A DNA stretch of 64,000 nucleotides from the NCBI GenBank assembly GCA_958296045.1, contig CATQHT010000002.1:62001-126000 (forward strand), written 5' to 3'. Source of the stretch: Rhodothermales bacterium. Its GTDB lineage: Bacteria; Bacteroidota; Rhodothermia; Rhodothermales; Bin80. Numbering within the stretch: the stretch's first letter is position 1; every line of letters begins with the position of its first letter. Positions 62,757 through 64,000 of this stretch are shown one piece after another. The position numbers and the translations under genes are program-made. The notes beneath the pieces were generated by a model. The model was given only the letters and a program-made list of their open reading frames with translations. It was not told the DNA's origin and did no database searches.

Positions 62757-64000
62757 CAGTCCTTCGAGGTTTGGTGAGGAGAATCCGATTTGGTGTCGTA
62801 ATAGCTTGGGCCCCGGATGTTGTCATGGTCTATGGGAGGCGGAGACACCGAGTCCAGCGGATGCTTGTCGAGTCCATTCTTCAGGATGGACGCGATGCTC
62901 CTGTACGAGCGGGTGCCGATAGCGATTGCCCGCGTACACGCGTTTTCCATGCGGCTCTTACCGTAGATGCGAGCCAAGCGGAGCAGGCCCATGAGCGTGC
63001 GGTAACGAATCAGCGGGTGCCGCTCAGCATCGATGATCTGCCGCACGATATTGTGTGTGTCCGGCCCGATGCGTTCTGCCTCGGTTACGAAGCGGCTCAT
63101 ATCGTTCATTTGGCGTTGGGCGTCCGGCATGTGTTCATCCTTGGTGGTGACCCCTTTCTGGTGGCTACGCGGGTGCGTCGCCACCCGTTTGTCGTCAAAA
63201 AATACCTCCAGGGTGGTATCTGTAAGGCGAACCTGTACCGAACGACCTACATATCGATAAGGAACGCTATAACGGTGCCAGCGCACCTCGATGTGCGCAT
63301 CTCTGTGCACCTTGGCTTTGCGCCACTCCGCGTGCTCGTACGGCTCCGCCGGCAAGGGCTTCATCGCTGATCGCTCCCACGTGTCAAACCAGCTCTTACG
63401 ACTGCCTTCCAGCTTCTGAAAAGGCCGCTCGTTAAGCTCCTTCAGATGGACACGAATGTGCCGGTTCACGTGCGCTAGACCGATGAAACGCTTATCGCTT
63501 AACGGAGCCAGAATGCGCCTCTCTGCATGCAACACGGCTTGCTCGACCTTGGCCTTGTCCCTGGGCTTCCCGGGACGCGTAGGCACAACCACGGTCTTGT
63601 AGTGCATCGCAAGGTCCTGATACGACGGATTGATCTCCGGATCGTATCGGTGGGCCTTGCGCACGCCACTCTTCAAATTGTCACAGACCACATAGGAAGG
63701 CACCGCCCCGAAATACTCGAACATGCGACGATGCGAGCCCAGCCAGTCCCCAAGACGCTGCGTCCACGTCGCCTCAACGTAGAGATAATTGGAGAATCCC
63801 AGCACACCAACAAAGGTCTCCACCCGACGCCGCTTACGCGTAAGCTGGTCTATCGCCTCCAGGCGCATGCCTGCATAGTCCACGAAGGCCGAATGACCCG
63901 CAGGATGATCCATCGGAACCGTCACCTGGCCAAATTCCTTCTTCCAGGCAGAGTAAAGAGCGCAGAACTTGCTGTAGCCGTAACCATCGCTGTGGTCCCG
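62756..64000 (-). CDS. istA: IS21-family transposase IstA, partial (N-terminus beyond right edge)
   Basis: The frame is open to the right edge (RDHSDGYGYSKFCALYSAWK) and ends at 62756, so about 415 residues are seen. An rve-type integrase core: PAGHSAFVDYAGM (first Asp), VPSYVVCDNLKSGVRK (second Asp) and KPRDKAKVEQAVLHAERR (Glu). The C-terminal part HIEVRWHRYSVPYRYVGR is the family beta domain. It is intact as far as visible. Confidence 0.95.
   Translation of the reverse strand, partial: RDHSDGYGYSKFCALYSAWKKEFGQVTVPMDHPAGHSAFVDYAGMRLEAIDQLTRKRRRVETFVGVLGFSNYLYVEATWTQRLGDWLGSHRRMFEYFGAVPSYVVCDNLKSGVRKAHRYDPEINPSYQDLAMHYKTVVVPTRPGKPRDKAKVEQAVLHAERRILAPLSDKRFIGLAHVNRHIRVHLKELNERPFQKLEGSRKSWFDTWERSAMKPLPAEPYEHAEWRKAKVHRDAHIEVRWHRYSVPYRYVGRSVQVRLTDTTLEVFFDDKRVATHPRSHQKGVTTKDEHMPDAQRQMNDMSRFVTEAERIGPDTHNIVRQIIDAERHPLIRYRTLMGLLRLARIYGKSRMENACTRAIAIGTRSYRSIASILKNGLDKHPLDSVSPPPIDHDNIRGPSYYDTKSDSPHQTSKD

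Larger units (their letters stand above)
61843..64000 (-). mobile_element. IS21-family element, partial (continues past right edge)
   Basis: istA and istB in the usual overlapping order on the minus strand, with a terminus near 61843 (TGCATATTCCACGG, a TG/CA end) that carries multiple terminal repeats. The other end lies outside the window. Confidence 0.85.

Overview
The window looks like a chromosome piece from a bacterium of the FCB group, most likely Rhodothermota or a close relative of Bacteroidota. This is inferred from gene content, not from a marker tree. Pointers are a type IX secretion C-terminal sorting domain with an NYPNPFNPTT motif, a fused E1 alpha/beta 2-oxoacid dehydrogenase, GatB and FmdB proteins without their zinc cysteines, CtaA/CtaB heme synthesis, a Wzi-type capsule protein, and a groESL operon behind a CIRCE operator. 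Base composition is moderately GC-rich and many genes overlap by 4 bases.

Layout. 1-3258 (minus): three translationally coupled envelope genes (Wzi-like, small barrel, TonB-plug protein cut by the window edge). 3524-10319 (plus): sugar-phosphate transferase, fused E1, peroxiredoxin, GatB, and a thioredoxin-fold lipoprotein that lacks its cysteines. 10320-12518: accessory insert with an IS66 relic, an AlbA_2/ATPase-fold regulator and an 11-bp tandem repeat. 12519-21914: housekeeping genes (TPI, FmdB, serine hydrolase, ferredoxin, HerA-like ATPase, RlmN, CtaA/CtaB, GlmM). 21915-24291: decayed DNA with an IS66 end, a broken six-bladed propeller gene and a group II intron tail. 24292-27683: groEL, groES, CIRCE, a DUF2085 protein and the first of three related small membrane proteins.

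27688-32647 is an island bounded by two inverted copies of one insertion sequence. It holds a P4-type integrase pseudogene, a six-repeat CRISPR array with no complete cas gene, two hairpins with the same arms around a 51-codon ORF, and the last third of cas2 joined in frame to a group II intron 3' end. The island separates membrane paralogue 1 from paralogues 2 and 3.

34466-37588 is a large single-chain N6-adenine methylase with an N-terminal nuclease-like motif. 38054-51409 returns to housekeeping genes: MutY, Omp85-type protein, RsmE, SecG, RNase P RNA, a coiled-coil protein, Nif3, RpiB, two UMF1 transporters, SerA and a PlsC-type acyltransferase, with a decayed Sel1 gene between. 51795-55025 encodes a large secreted propeller protein with a T9SS signal. 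55771-64000 is a pile of insertion sequences: an IS4/Tn5-type transposase gene split by an IS1634 element, cut again by a third copy of the island IS, and followed by an IS21 element (istA/istB) that runs off the right edge.

Overall this is a conserved core repeatedly opened by mobile elements. The main point of interest is the CRISPR/cas2/intron/IS island with its cassette-like insert.
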